35,813 bases of DNA from an uncultured Clostridia bacterium (lineage in GTDB: Bacteria > Bacillota > Clostridia > Oscillospirales > CAG-382), in assembly GCA_944375955.1 (NCBI GenBank), contig CALWBE010000060.1, forward strand, positions 1 to 35,813, given 5' to 3'. Of this stretch, positions 26,372-33,863 are shown piece by piece. Positions within the stretch are counted from its first letter, which is position 1. Every line of letters starts with the position of its first letter. The translations under genes and the position numbers were made by a program. The notes under the pieces were generated by a model. That model worked only from the letters and a program-made list of their open reading frames with translations, searched no databases and was not told where the DNA came from.

Positions 26372-27700
26372 ATGGGAATCAAAGTTGCAAAATTCGGAGG
26401 CAGTTCTCTTGCCGATGAAAATCAGTTCAGAAAAGTAAAAAAAATCGTCGAAGCGGATCCGGACAGAAGATATATAGTTCCTTCCGCACCAGGAAAACGT
26501 TTTTCGGACGATATTAAAATAACCGATCTTTTATACCGCTGCTATGATATGGCTAAAAGCGGAGAAAATTTCGAAAAAGAGTTTTCTTTAATAGAAAAAC
26601 GCTATAATGATATTATCTCAGCACTTTCTCTTTCTTTGTCTCTTGAGGACGACTTTACCGAAATAAAATCCGCATTGCGCGCAAAAGTAGGACGCGACTA
26701 TGCCGCAAGCCGCGGAGAATATCTTAACGGAAAAATCCTTGCCGAATATCTCGGATATACATTTATTGACGCCGCAGAAGTAATATTTTTCGATGAGAAC
26801 GGCAAGTTTGCCGCCGAGCATACAAACTATGTTCTGTCAGAGCGTCTGAAAAGAACAGAACGTGCGGTTATACCCGGATTTTACGGAATTTCAGCAAACG
26901 ATACTATAAAAACCTTTTCACGCGGCGGATCTGATATAACCGGCGCAATTGTAGCAAAAGCTGCAAGAGCCGATCTTTATGAGAACTGGACAGATGTTTC
27001 AGGATTCTTATGCGCCGATCCGAGAATAGTTAAAAATCCGCGCCCTATCGGCATAATAACTTACCGCGAACTGCGCGAACTTTCATATATGGGCGCAACT
27101 GTTCTGCATGAAGAAGCTATCTTTCCTGTAAAATCAGAAGGGATTCCGATAAATATAAGAAACACAAATAAGCCGGAAGACTGCGGAACTATGATAGTCG
27201 CAAGCGTATCTACCATGCGTACGGACGATGAAAATCAAAATATTATAACCGGTATCGCCGGAAAAAAGAATTTTTCAGTCATTACGCTTGAAAAAGACCG
27301 CATGAATGAAGAAGTCGGTTTCGGAAGACGTGTGCTTGAAGTTTTGGAACATCATAATGTATGTTTTGAACATCTTCCCTCAGGTATAGATACAATGTCG
27401 GTCATTGTTGATGACAGTCTTTTTTCCAAAGATAAAAACGAGATCATCTCAGATCTGTTTGATGAGACCGGCGCAGATTCGATAGATGTGGAATCAGGCA
27501 TAGCCCTTATCGCAGTTGCAGGTCACGGAATGAAAAATATGCGCGGAACTGCAGCAAAGATTTTTACAGCTTTAGCGGATGCTAATATAAATATACGCAT
27601 GATCGACCAGGGTTCAAGCGAACTTAATATTATAATAGGCGTCAACAACGATGATTTTGAAGAATCAATACGCACTATTTACGGGGCTTTTGAAAACTGA
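26372..27700 (+). CDS. lysC: Aspartate kinase
   Basis: A 442-residue monofunctional aspartokinase, the first step of the aspartate family pathway (lysine, threonine, methionine, diaminopimelate). Seen: KFGGSSLAD at the start (ATP and aspartate site), FSRGGSDITGAIVAKAA near residue 190, LSYMGATVLHEEAIFPV near 240, and two ACT regulatory domains in the last 145 residues. The second ACT contains the VAGHGMKNMRGTAAKIF pattern. This is the clostridial aspartokinase type. Which amino acid inhibits it cannot be told from sequence. The ATG at 26372 follows AGGAG by eight bases. It stands alone between its promoters and the 27733 terminator. Confidence 0.95.
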   Translation: MGIKVAKFGGSSLADENQFRKVKKIVEADPDRRYIVPSAPGKRFSDDIKITDLLYRCYDMAKSGENFEKEFSLIEKRYNDIISALSLSLSLEDDFTEIKSALRAKVGRDYAASRGEYLNGKILAEYLGYTFIDAAEVIFFDENGKFAAEHTNYVLSERLKRTERAVIPGFYGISANDTIKTFSRGGSDITGAIVAKAARADLYENWTDVSGFLCADPRIVKNPRPIGIITYRELRELSYMGATVLHEEAIFPVKSEGIPINIRNTNKPEDCGTMIVASVSTMRTDDENQNIITGIAGKKNFSVITLEKDRMNEEVGFGRRVLEVLEHHNVCFEHLPSGIDTMSVIVDDSLFSKDKNEIISDLFDETGADSIDVESGIALIAVAGHGMKNMRGTAAKIFTALADANINIRMIDQGSSELNIIIGVNNDDFEESIRTIYGAFEN

Positions 27701-27732
27701 TCTTCATATCTTGGTTTAAAATATAAAATCAT

Positions 27733-27773
27733 AAGGGAGTACGGTATAAAAACCGCACTCCCTTTATTTTTTT
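27733..27773 (+). terminator. Terminator of the aspartokinase gene
   Basis: Stem AAGGGAGTACGGT (27733-27745) with ACCGCACTCCCTT (27752-27764), one mismatch, followed by TATTTTTTT. Confidence 0.9.
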
Positions 27774-27795
27774 AAATCAACTATACTTTTTGCAT

Positions 27796-28569
27796 TCATT
27801 TCAAATCTTTAAAATCCCGCATCGCATGCAGAAGCGACGAAGCGTCGCTGTATCCGCAGGCATGCGCGGCTTCTTCGGCTGAATATCCTCTCTGCGTCAT
27901 ATGATACGCTTTATTTATACGCAGCTTTTTAAGATAAGCATACGGCGTTGTGTTTACCTTTTTTTTGAATCGTCTTATAAGCGCGTTAGGCGTGATAAAA
28001 AATTGCTTTGCCAGCTCTTTTACAGAAAGTTCCTTATCTATGTTTTTTATAATCTCACGGACAACATTATTGACAAGCTCATCTTTTACGTATATATCCG
28101 CATCCGCATTTTTTATATCACCCGTTATTTTTTCGCAAAGATAACATATATTTGCAAAACAAAGCCCGGCTGCCGTGCCTCTGCGCAAAATTTCGTCCGA
28201 TAATATGCCGCCTTCGCTGAACATCTTCGCGCCTTCCAAAAAAATCCCGCAGGAAGCTTTTAAAAAGCTGTCAGATTCTATATCCATTTCAAATACTTTT
28301 CTATACGTAAACGGCGGTATTACTTCAAAATCAATATACGTGTGATATAAAGGATCGTCTTCATAGCTTATAACATTAAATTCCGCTCCTTCGGGAAATA
28401 AATACAATCTGTTTTTTTTGAATTTATATTTCTGTCCTCCGCATATATATTCTCCGCTACCATGATGAATATAATAAAGCCTGTTTACCATGTTATGACT
28501 GTATTTCCAGTCTTTCGGCGGAATATATGCCTCGCCGTAACAATAAACATAGCTTATTTCAACCAACAT
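27796..28569 (-). CDS. AraC family transcription regulator
   Basis: A 257-residue regulator. The N-terminal half (about 1-150) is a cupin-like sensing domain (RLYYIHHGSGEY, RLYLFPEG). The C-terminal half has the two helix-turn-helix motifs of AraC: LSVKELAKQFFITPNALIRR and YSAEEAAHACGYSDASSL. The protein ends at FKDLK, about a dozen residues before the usual end of the domain (FKKxxGxSPxEYR), so the last helix is short. It is divergent from the alpha-fucosidase gene and probably controls it in response to a sugar. The ATG at 28569 has GGGAGGG upstream. Confidence 0.9.
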   Translation of the reverse strand: MLVEISYVYCYGEAYIPPKDWKYSHNMVNRLYYIHHGSGEYICGGQKYKFKKNRLYLFPEGAEFNVISYEDDPLYHTYIDFEVIPPFTYRKVFEMDIESDSFLKASCGIFLEGAKMFSEGGILSDEILRRGTAAGLCFANICYLCEKITGDIKNADADIYVKDELVNNVVREIIKNIDKELSVKELAKQFFITPNALIRRFKKKVNTTPYAYLKKLRINKAYHMTQRGYSAEEAAHACGYSDASSLLHAMRDFKDLK

Positions 28570-28591
28570 CTATCCCTCCCTGTCAGTAAAG

Positions 28592-28639
28592 GTTGATTTT
28601 CAACAATAAAAAGCAAATTACTGTCATTGTAAAACAATG
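28592..28639. promoter_or_regulatory. Two dyads between the AraC gene and the fucosidase gene
   Basis: GTTGA-TTT-TCAAC (28592-28604) and CATTGT-AAA-ACAATG (28625-28639). The second overlaps the -35 of the fucosidase promoter. They share 3-base centres and TTG/CAA arms, and may be regulator sites. Confidence 0.35.
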
Positions 28640-28654
28640 CTGCCGTTTTATAAT
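28627..28654 (+). promoter_or_regulatory. Sigma-A promoter of the fucosidase gene
   Basis: TTGTAA (28627-28632), 16 bases, TATAAT (28649-28654). Confidence 0.65.
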
Positions 28655-28707
28655 AAATATAGATATTCAAACTTTCAAAATTGGTCCTGAAAGGAGTCTT
28701 TAAAATT

Positions 28708-29703
28708 ATGAGTATTGAAGAAAACAAAAAATGGTTTAAAAATGCAAAATTCGGAATGATGATTCACTGGGGACTTTACTCAATTCTCGCAGGAGAATAT
28801 AAAGGACAAAGATATAATTCTTTAGGCGAATGGATTATGTCAAGATTCAGAATACCGATAAACGAATATGAAAAACTTGCGGAAATCTTCAATCCGATAT
28901 ATTTCGACGCCGACGAATGGGTGTCTCTTGCCAAAAACGCCGGTATGAAATATATTGTTATAACAAGCAAGCATCATGACGGCTTCGCTCTTTTTAAATC
29001 CGAAGCCGATCCGTACAATGCAGTTGACTCAACGCCTTTCGGCCGCGATATAATAAAAGAACTTTCCGAAGCATGCAGACGCCAAGGGCTTAAATTCGGT
29101 TTATACTATTCTCAGGAGATTGACTGGCATGAACCGCACGGCGGAGGCTATCCGTTAAATGAAAAAGAAAACTGGAGACTTAATGACGGTTTTGACAGAG
29201 CCTGGTCAAACAACTGGGATTTTCCCGATATAAAAAACAAAAATTACAGTCTTTGCTTTGAGAAAAAAATCAAATCACAGGTGAAAGAAATTGTAACAAA
29301 ATACGGAGACCTTGCTCTTATATGGTTTGACACTCCCGGAGTTATAACAAAAGAACAAAGTATGGAGCTATATAATCTTGTAAGAAAATATCAGCCTGAC
29401 TGTCTTATAAATTCACGTATCGGTAACGGTGTCGGCGACTATACCTCTTTCGGCGACAATGAAATAAGAGATGATTACAGGGAAGATCTTTGCGAGTCCG
29501 CATGCACAATGAACGACACCTGGGGATATAAATCATATGACGACAACTGGAAATCCGCAGATGATATAATAAGAATAAAAAATCATTTAAACAGCCGCGG
29601 CATAAATTATCTTCTCAATGTAGGTCCCGATTATCTGGGCCGCTTTCCGGCGCCTGCCGCTGATATACTTAAAGCAATAGCTGAAAACAACAAAAACTCG
29701 TAG
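28708..29703 (+). CDS. Alpha-L-fucosidase, GH29, catalytic domain only
   Basis: A 331-residue GH29 enzyme, expected to release alpha-linked L-fucose. Seen: FGMMIHWGLYS at the start, the SKHHDGFALF substrate-binding histidines (His89, His90), GLYYSQEIDWH, and the nucleophile Asp208 in LIWFDTPG. The general acid/base cannot be fixed by eye because it varies in GH29. The protein ends after the TIM barrel (NYLLNVGPDYLGRFP) and lacks the C-terminal beta-sandwich that makes most GH29 enzymes 420-500 residues long. There is no signal peptide, so it should act in the cytoplasm on imported oligosaccharides. AAAGGAG at 28690-28696 selects the ATG at 28708 over the upstream in-frame start. Confidence 0.93.
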   Translation: MSIEENKKWFKNAKFGMMIHWGLYSILAGEYKGQRYNSLGEWIMSRFRIPINEYEKLAEIFNPIYFDADEWVSLAKNAGMKYIVITSKHHDGFALFKSEADPYNAVDSTPFGRDIIKELSEACRRQGLKFGLYYSQEIDWHEPHGGGYPLNEKENWRLNDGFDRAWSNNWDFPDIKNKNYSLCFEKKIKSQVKEIVTKYGDLALIWFDTPGVITKEQSMELYNLVRKYQPDCLINSRIGNGVGDYTSFGDNEIRDDYREDLCESACTMNDTWGYKSYDDNWKSADDIIRIKNHLNSRGINYLLNVGPDYLGRFPAPAADILKAIAENNKNS

Positions 29704-29745
29704 CTTATTATTTTAAATTCTGGTTTCCGCAATATTAAAACTCCG

Positions 29746-29781
29746 GCGCGCCTTGATTTTTTATCACAGGCGCGCTTTTTT
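29746..29781 (+). terminator. Terminator of the fucosidase gene
   Basis: Stem GCGCGCC (29746-29752) with GGCGCGC (29769-29775), an inner TGAT/ATCA pairing, then six T. Confidence 0.9.
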
Positions 29782-29790
29782 ATATTTTAT

Positions 29791-29816
29791 AAAAGCGGCA
29801 GAAAATTCTGCCGCTT
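29791..29816 (-). terminator. Terminator of the beta-helix gene
   Basis: AAGCGGCAGAA (29793-29803) with TTCTGCCGCTT (29806-29816); on the minus strand followed by TTTTATAAAATAT. Confidence 0.75.
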
Positions 29817-29841
29817 CAGCTTTAAAAATCAATAAACCGTC

Positions 29842-31083
29842 TTAATATTCAATTATATCCATCACAAGATTATTTTCGGTTATCTTCTTTTCAAACGCGT
29901 TATATTCTTCATCGGTATTATCGCCCTGATGTATTATTTTCTGTCCGGCGGGACGAAGTATCGTATTTCCGTATATCTTATAATCCTCCGGAACAGCTTT
30001 CGGACCGCCTGCCTTGAAAACAGTCGTACTGCGCGCATTTGAGAAAAAGTTTCCGGTAACTGTTATATCGCACAGCGGACAGCCGAGTCCGTATATTAAA
30101 AGATGAGAAGCAACAGTTTTGTCAGGACGCGCCGCATAGCCCCAGCAATAACCCGAATTTATACATACGTTATTTTCAAAATGGCAGTTCTTAAATCCCG
30201 TATCAGGTTTATCTCCGCTTGACCATATTTCAAAACACTGAGTGCAGTCCCAAATTTCGTTATTGACAAAATACATATTTTCCCAGTTTCTTACAACATT
30301 TGTTCCCTGCATTGTGATTGCAACGTCATATACTCCCGAGAATTTGCATCTTTCAACTGTAACGTCATGAGAATTTGCCCAGCATTCCACTCCGTTTCCG
30401 TAACGGGTATTCGGGCGCGGGTAGCCGGGAAGCTTTGATCCGCCTATCTCATGAAATTCACAATCGCTTATATATGCTCCGCCTGTAACTCCGCTTATGC
30501 CGTGTCCTCCCGTGCCGCGGAATACAAGTCCGCATACCTTGAGATGAGCCGTAAATGCCATACATCCTATATTGCAGGCAATTCTGATATCGTCAGATAC
30601 CTTGCAAGGGCAGTCGTCGGAATACACATAAATTATTTTATTTTCATCATCGCAGAAATAATCCCACTGTTCCGAAAGATCCTCAAGATTTACCTGCTTG
30701 CGGTAATAAATTTTTCCCGATACTTTTATAAATCCGGCATTGGAATCTATTTCGGTTACATTTCCGTCAAAACGGGATGTGTCGCTCATATCAATTTTAT
30801 AAACCTTATCCGAAACCTTTTCCCATGCGCCCGGTTTTGTTATCTTATACTGACTAATTTCAGGTTTTGGTCCTTCACCGTACGAAGTATATGTAGTAGG
30901 CTGTTCAGAACTTATACCCTGGGGCGGACGCACTCTTCCGTAAAAAGTATCGCCGCAGCGGAATCTTACCTCATCTCCGCCGGAAACAGTTTCATTTACC
31001 TTAGCTATAGTTTTCCATGCGGTTTCCGGAGTAAGGCCGTCTGCGCTGTCGCAGCCGTTTGCGGATACATAATAAATACTCAT
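29842..31083 (-). CDS. Right-handed parallel beta-helix protein (pectin-lyase fold), cytoplasmic
   Basis: A 413-residue protein with the typical opening of many gut-bacterial beta-helix enzymes (YYVSANGCDSADGLTPETAW, then GDEVRFRCGDTFYG). A coil-rich repeat region follows with short beta-strand turns (ISDCEFHEIGG, VTVERCKFSGV, FENNVCINSG, VTGNFFSN). This is the fold of polysaccharide lyases and several glycoside hydrolase families. No family-specific catalytic motif was recognised, so the substrate is open. No signal peptide is present, so it should work inside the cell, like the fucosidase next to it. The ATG at 31083 has GGAGGA upstream. It is transcribed alone from a consensus promoter with a leader of about 160 bases. 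Confidence 0.8.
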   Translation of the reverse strand: MSIYYVSANGCDSADGLTPETAWKTIAKVNETVSGGDEVRFRCGDTFYGRVRPPQGISSEQPTTYTSYGEGPKPEISQYKITKPGAWEKVSDKVYKIDMSDTSRFDGNVTEIDSNAGFIKVSGKIYYRKQVNLEDLSEQWDYFCDDENKIIYVYSDDCPCKVSDDIRIACNIGCMAFTAHLKVCGLVFRGTGGHGISGVTGGAYISDCEFHEIGGSKLPGYPRPNTRYGNGVECWANSHDVTVERCKFSGVYDVAITMQGTNVVRNWENMYFVNNEIWDCTQCFEIWSSGDKPDTGFKNCHFENNVCINSGYCWGYAARPDKTVASHLLIYGLGCPLCDITVTGNFFSNARSTTVFKAGGPKAVPEDYKIYGNTILRPAGQKIIHQGDNTDEEYNAFEKKITENNLVMDIIEY

Positions 31084-31165
31084 CTTTTTATCCTCCGATT
31101 TACTTTTTTCACGGGACAGAAAACAAGTGTAACTATTTTAAATTTACTCTGCGCCGTGTTCTGCA

Positions 31166-31240
31166 AAAATCCTGAATTTTATATTCAATCAGGACAATTT
31201 ACCGGAATTTTTTTATCTTTATAACAGGTATTTTCCGGTA
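31166..31240 (-). other. Structured leader of the beta-helix gene
   Basis: Two inverted repeats follow the predicted start. The first is TACCGGAA/TTCCGGTA (31240-31233 with 31207-31200). The second is TCCTGA/TCAGGA (31195-31190 with 31176-31171), followed on the minus strand by five T. The second could act as a weak attenuator. No known riboswitch was recognised. Confidence 0.4.
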
Positions 31241-31247
31241 CTTCTTC

Positions 31248-31276
31248 ATTATATATACAAAAAAAACTATTGTCAA
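31248..31276 (-). promoter_or_regulatory. Consensus sigma-A promoter of the beta-helix gene
   Basis: On the minus strand TTGACA (31276-31271), 17 bases, TATAAT (31253-31248): a perfect match to consensus. A promoter this strong normally needs repression. Confidence 0.8.
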
Positions 31277-31300
31277 TATTTTTATATCTATTTATATAAC

Positions 31301-31343
31301 AAAAAAATAACAGCTCCGGCAAGCCTTTAAAACCGAAGCTGTT
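31301..31343 (-). terminator. Terminator of the LeuA-like/fusion operon
   Basis: On the minus strand AACAGCTTCGG (31343-31333) with CCGGAGCTGTT (31319-31309), one G-U pair, followed by A and seven T. Confidence 0.9.
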
Positions 31344-31366
31344 ATTCTGTTTTTACTTAATTTGCT

Positions 31367-33817
31367 TTATTGAGCAGTGATACCTTCGACCTTCTTAAAT
31401 CCGAGTCTTGCGGCAGCATCCTCACGCATTTTATACTTAAGTATTTTTCCTGCGGCATTCATCGGGAATTCGTCGATAAAGTCTATATATTTCGGAACCT
31501 TATGCTTTGCCATATGCGAACGTATATAATCTTTCATTTCATCGGCAGTCATAGTTTCGCCCTTCTTTAAGATTATACATGCCATTATTTCCTCGCCGTA
31601 CTGCTCGTCCGGAACTCCTATTACCTGAACATCCTTTACTTTCGGATGAGTATAAATAAACTCCTCAATCTCCTTAGGATAAATATTTTCTCCTCCGCGG
31701 ATTATCATATCCTTAAGTCTTCCGGTAATTCTGTAATTGCCCTCGGGAGTACGCAGAGCAAGGTCTCCCGTATGAAGCCATCCGTCGCTGTCTATCGCGT
31801 CGCGCGTAGCTTTAGGCATCTTATAATAGCCTTTCATTATATTATAACCGCGGGCTACAAATTCTCCCGTTACGTTATCCGGAAGCTCTTTTCCTGTCTC
31901 AGGATCTACTATTTTACACTCTATCTCCGGCAGAGGTCCTCCGACAGTGGAGACTCTGACTTCTATCGAATCGTCAGCCGAACTCATCGTACATCCCGGA
32001 GATGCTTCCGTCTGTCCGTAAACTATAGTTATTTCTTTCATATTCATCTTATCCACTACCTGCTGCATTATCGCTTCGGGACAAGGTGAACCTGCCATTA
32101 TGCCTGTTCTCATATATGAAAAATCGGTCTTTTCAAAATCCTTATGCTCAAGCATCGCAATAAACATCGTCGGAACTCCATGGAATGCCGTTATCTTTTC
32201 CTGATTTATGCAAGCAAGCGCCGGCTTCGGTGAGAAATAAGGCAGCGGAAGTAATGTGCTTCCGTGCGTCATTGCCGCCGTCATCGCAAGAACCATTCCG
32301 AAACAGTGGAACATCGGTACCTGTATCATCATTCTGTCGGCAGTTGAAAGCTCCATTCTGTCGCCTATACACTTTCCGTTATTTACAATATTATAATGCG
32401 TAAGCATGACTCCTTTCGGGAATCCGGTTGTTCCTGATGTATACTGCATGTTGCAAACATCATTTATATCTACCGCCGCCGCCATGCGGTGCACTTCCTC
32501 AACAGGTACTGATTTCCCTAATTCAAGCGCCTGCTGCCATGTCAGACATCCTTTCTGGCGATAACCTACTGTCACTACATTGCGGAGAAAAGGCAGTCTT
32601 TTTGAATGCAGTCTTTTTCCTTTTTCAAGCGTTTCAAGCTCAGGACACAGTTCGGCTATTATTTCGTCATAATGAGAGTCCCTATATCCTTTTATCATTA
32701 TAAGCGTATGTGTATCCGACTGTCTCAGCAAGTATTCGGCTTCATGAATCTTATATGCCGTATTTACCGTAACAAGCACCGCTCCTATCTTTGTAGTTGC
32801 CCAAAATGCTATATACCACTGCGGAACATTGGTCGCCCAAAGAGCGACATGAGATCCTGCGCGGACTCCCATAGCGATAAGAGCTCTCGCAAATTCATCC
32901 ACATCATCACGGAATTCTTTATATGATCTTGTATAATCAAGAGTCGTATATTTAAACGCAAGCTGATCCGGGAAATTTTCTACCATAGTATCAAGAACCT
33001 GTGAAAACGTTTTCTCGATAAGAGCGTCTCTCTTCCATACATATTTACCGGTTCCGCGCCTGTTATCGTACAAAACATTTCTGTTCTTTGAAGGATCGTC
33101 GTATCTTGACATATAACTTTCGAAATGCGGCAGGATAACTTCTATATCGTCTACATCAGACGCCCACAGCGGATCCCATTCGGCTGATATAAATCCGTCA
33201 TAATTTATTGAGCGCAGCGAATCTATAACATCGCCCAGCGGCAGCACTCCTTCTCCGACAAGTTCGCAGTTTCCTTCGGAATCCGCGTCTTTTATATGTA
33301 CGTGCTTAATATATGCTCCCAGATTCTTAAGGCTGTCTTCCGGAGTTTCCCCTGCAAGACATGTATAGTAAGGATCCCAAAGCGCCGCTATATTATCACT
33401 TGCAAAACTGTTCAGCGCATCAAGCAATGCTCCTGTGTCACGGAAATCTCCGGTAGTCTCTATAAGCAGAGTTACTCCGTTTTCCTCCGCAGAAGATATC
33501 AGCTTTTTTACCGTCTCAAAACTTTCTTTTGTATTCTCCGCCTTTATTCGGACAAACGGACAGCGCAAAGCTTTTGCAGCGGCAATACAGCCGTTCGCCT
33601 CTTTTCCTTCATCTGACGAAACCGAATTTGTCGTATCTATGCATGGAACCGATATTTTGCGCTCCAAAAGCTCATGATAAATTTTATTTAAATTCTCATC
33701 GCCGAGTTTACTGATATCATGTATTTCTATACCGGAAAAACGGTATTGTACGGCATATTCCATAAATTCACGGAAGGAAATGCCTTCCCACCTGTTTGTT
33801 GAAAATGACAGATTCAT
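31367..33817 (-). CDS. Fusion: TIM-barrel sugar isomerase/epimerase-like domain + acyl-CoA-synthetase-like domain
   Basis: An 816-residue protein in one uninterrupted frame. Residues 1 to about 235 are a xylose-isomerase-like TIM barrel (AP-endonuclease-2 superfamily) with all four expected metal ligands: Glu120 (LLIETTG), Asp148 (ALWDPYY), His174 (HVHIKD), Glu213 (ISAEWD). After a short linker, residues from about 263 to 805 are an ANL adenylating enzyme of the acyl-CoA-synthetase type. It has the P-loop YTSGTTGFPKG (459-469), VPMFHCFGM, YGQTE (600-604), the hinge region GRLKDMIIRGGENIYP (699-714) and the catalytic Lys791 in AGKILK. Both halves look active. The acid substrate is unknown; the FHCFG and GGENIYP pattern resembles medium or long-chain fatty acyl-CoA ligases. 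The ATG at 33817 follows AAAGGA and lies 46 bases after the LeuA-like gene, without a terminator between. Confidence 0.9.
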   Translation of the reverse strand: MNLSFSTNRWEGISFREFMEYAVQYRFSGIEIHDISKLGDENLNKIYHELLERKISVPCIDTTNSVSSDEGKEANGCIAAAKALRCPFVRIKAENTKESFETVKKLISSAEENGVTLLIETTGDFRDTGALLDALNSFASDNIAALWDPYYTCLAGETPEDSLKNLGAYIKHVHIKDADSEGNCELVGEGVLPLGDVIDSLRSINYDGFISAEWDPLWASDVDDIEVILPHFESYMSRYDDPSKNRNVLYDNRRGTGKYVWKRDALIEKTFSQVLDTMVENFPDQLAFKYTTLDYTRSYKEFRDDVDEFARALIAMGVRAGSHVALWATNVPQWYIAFWATTKIGAVLVTVNTAYKIHEAEYLLRQSDTHTLIMIKGYRDSHYDEIIAELCPELETLEKGKRLHSKRLPFLRNVVTVGYRQKGCLTWQQALELGKSVPVEEVHRMAAAVDINDVCNMQYTSGTTGFPKGVMLTHYNIVNNGKCIGDRMELSTADRMMIQVPMFHCFGMVLAMTAAMTHGSTLLPLPYFSPKPALACINQEKITAFHGVPTMFIAMLEHKDFEKTDFSYMRTGIMAGSPCPEAIMQQVVDKMNMKEITIVYGQTEASPGCTMSSADDSIEVRVSTVGGPLPEIECKIVDPETGKELPDNVTGEFVARGYNIMKGYYKMPKATRDAIDSDGWLHTGDLALRTPEGNYRITGRLKDMIIRGGENIYPKEIEEFIYTHPKVKDVQVIGVPDEQYGEEIMACIILKKGETMTADEMKDYIRSHMAKHKVPKYIDFIDEFPMNAAGKILKYKMREDAAARLGFKKVEGITAQ

Positions 33818-33863
33818 TTTATATGTTCAATCCTTTCAATTTTATGATTTTTTCTTATACTGT

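Noticed and set aside
29842..31083. GH120-type beta-xylosidase for the beta-helix protein
   Set aside because: The N-terminus looks similar, but the protein is about 240 residues too short and the catalytic motifs were not recognised.
30451..31224. A 257-codon plus-strand frame across the beta-helix gene
   Set aside because: Antisense shadow; it also runs through the promoter and leader of the minus-strand gene and shows no domain.
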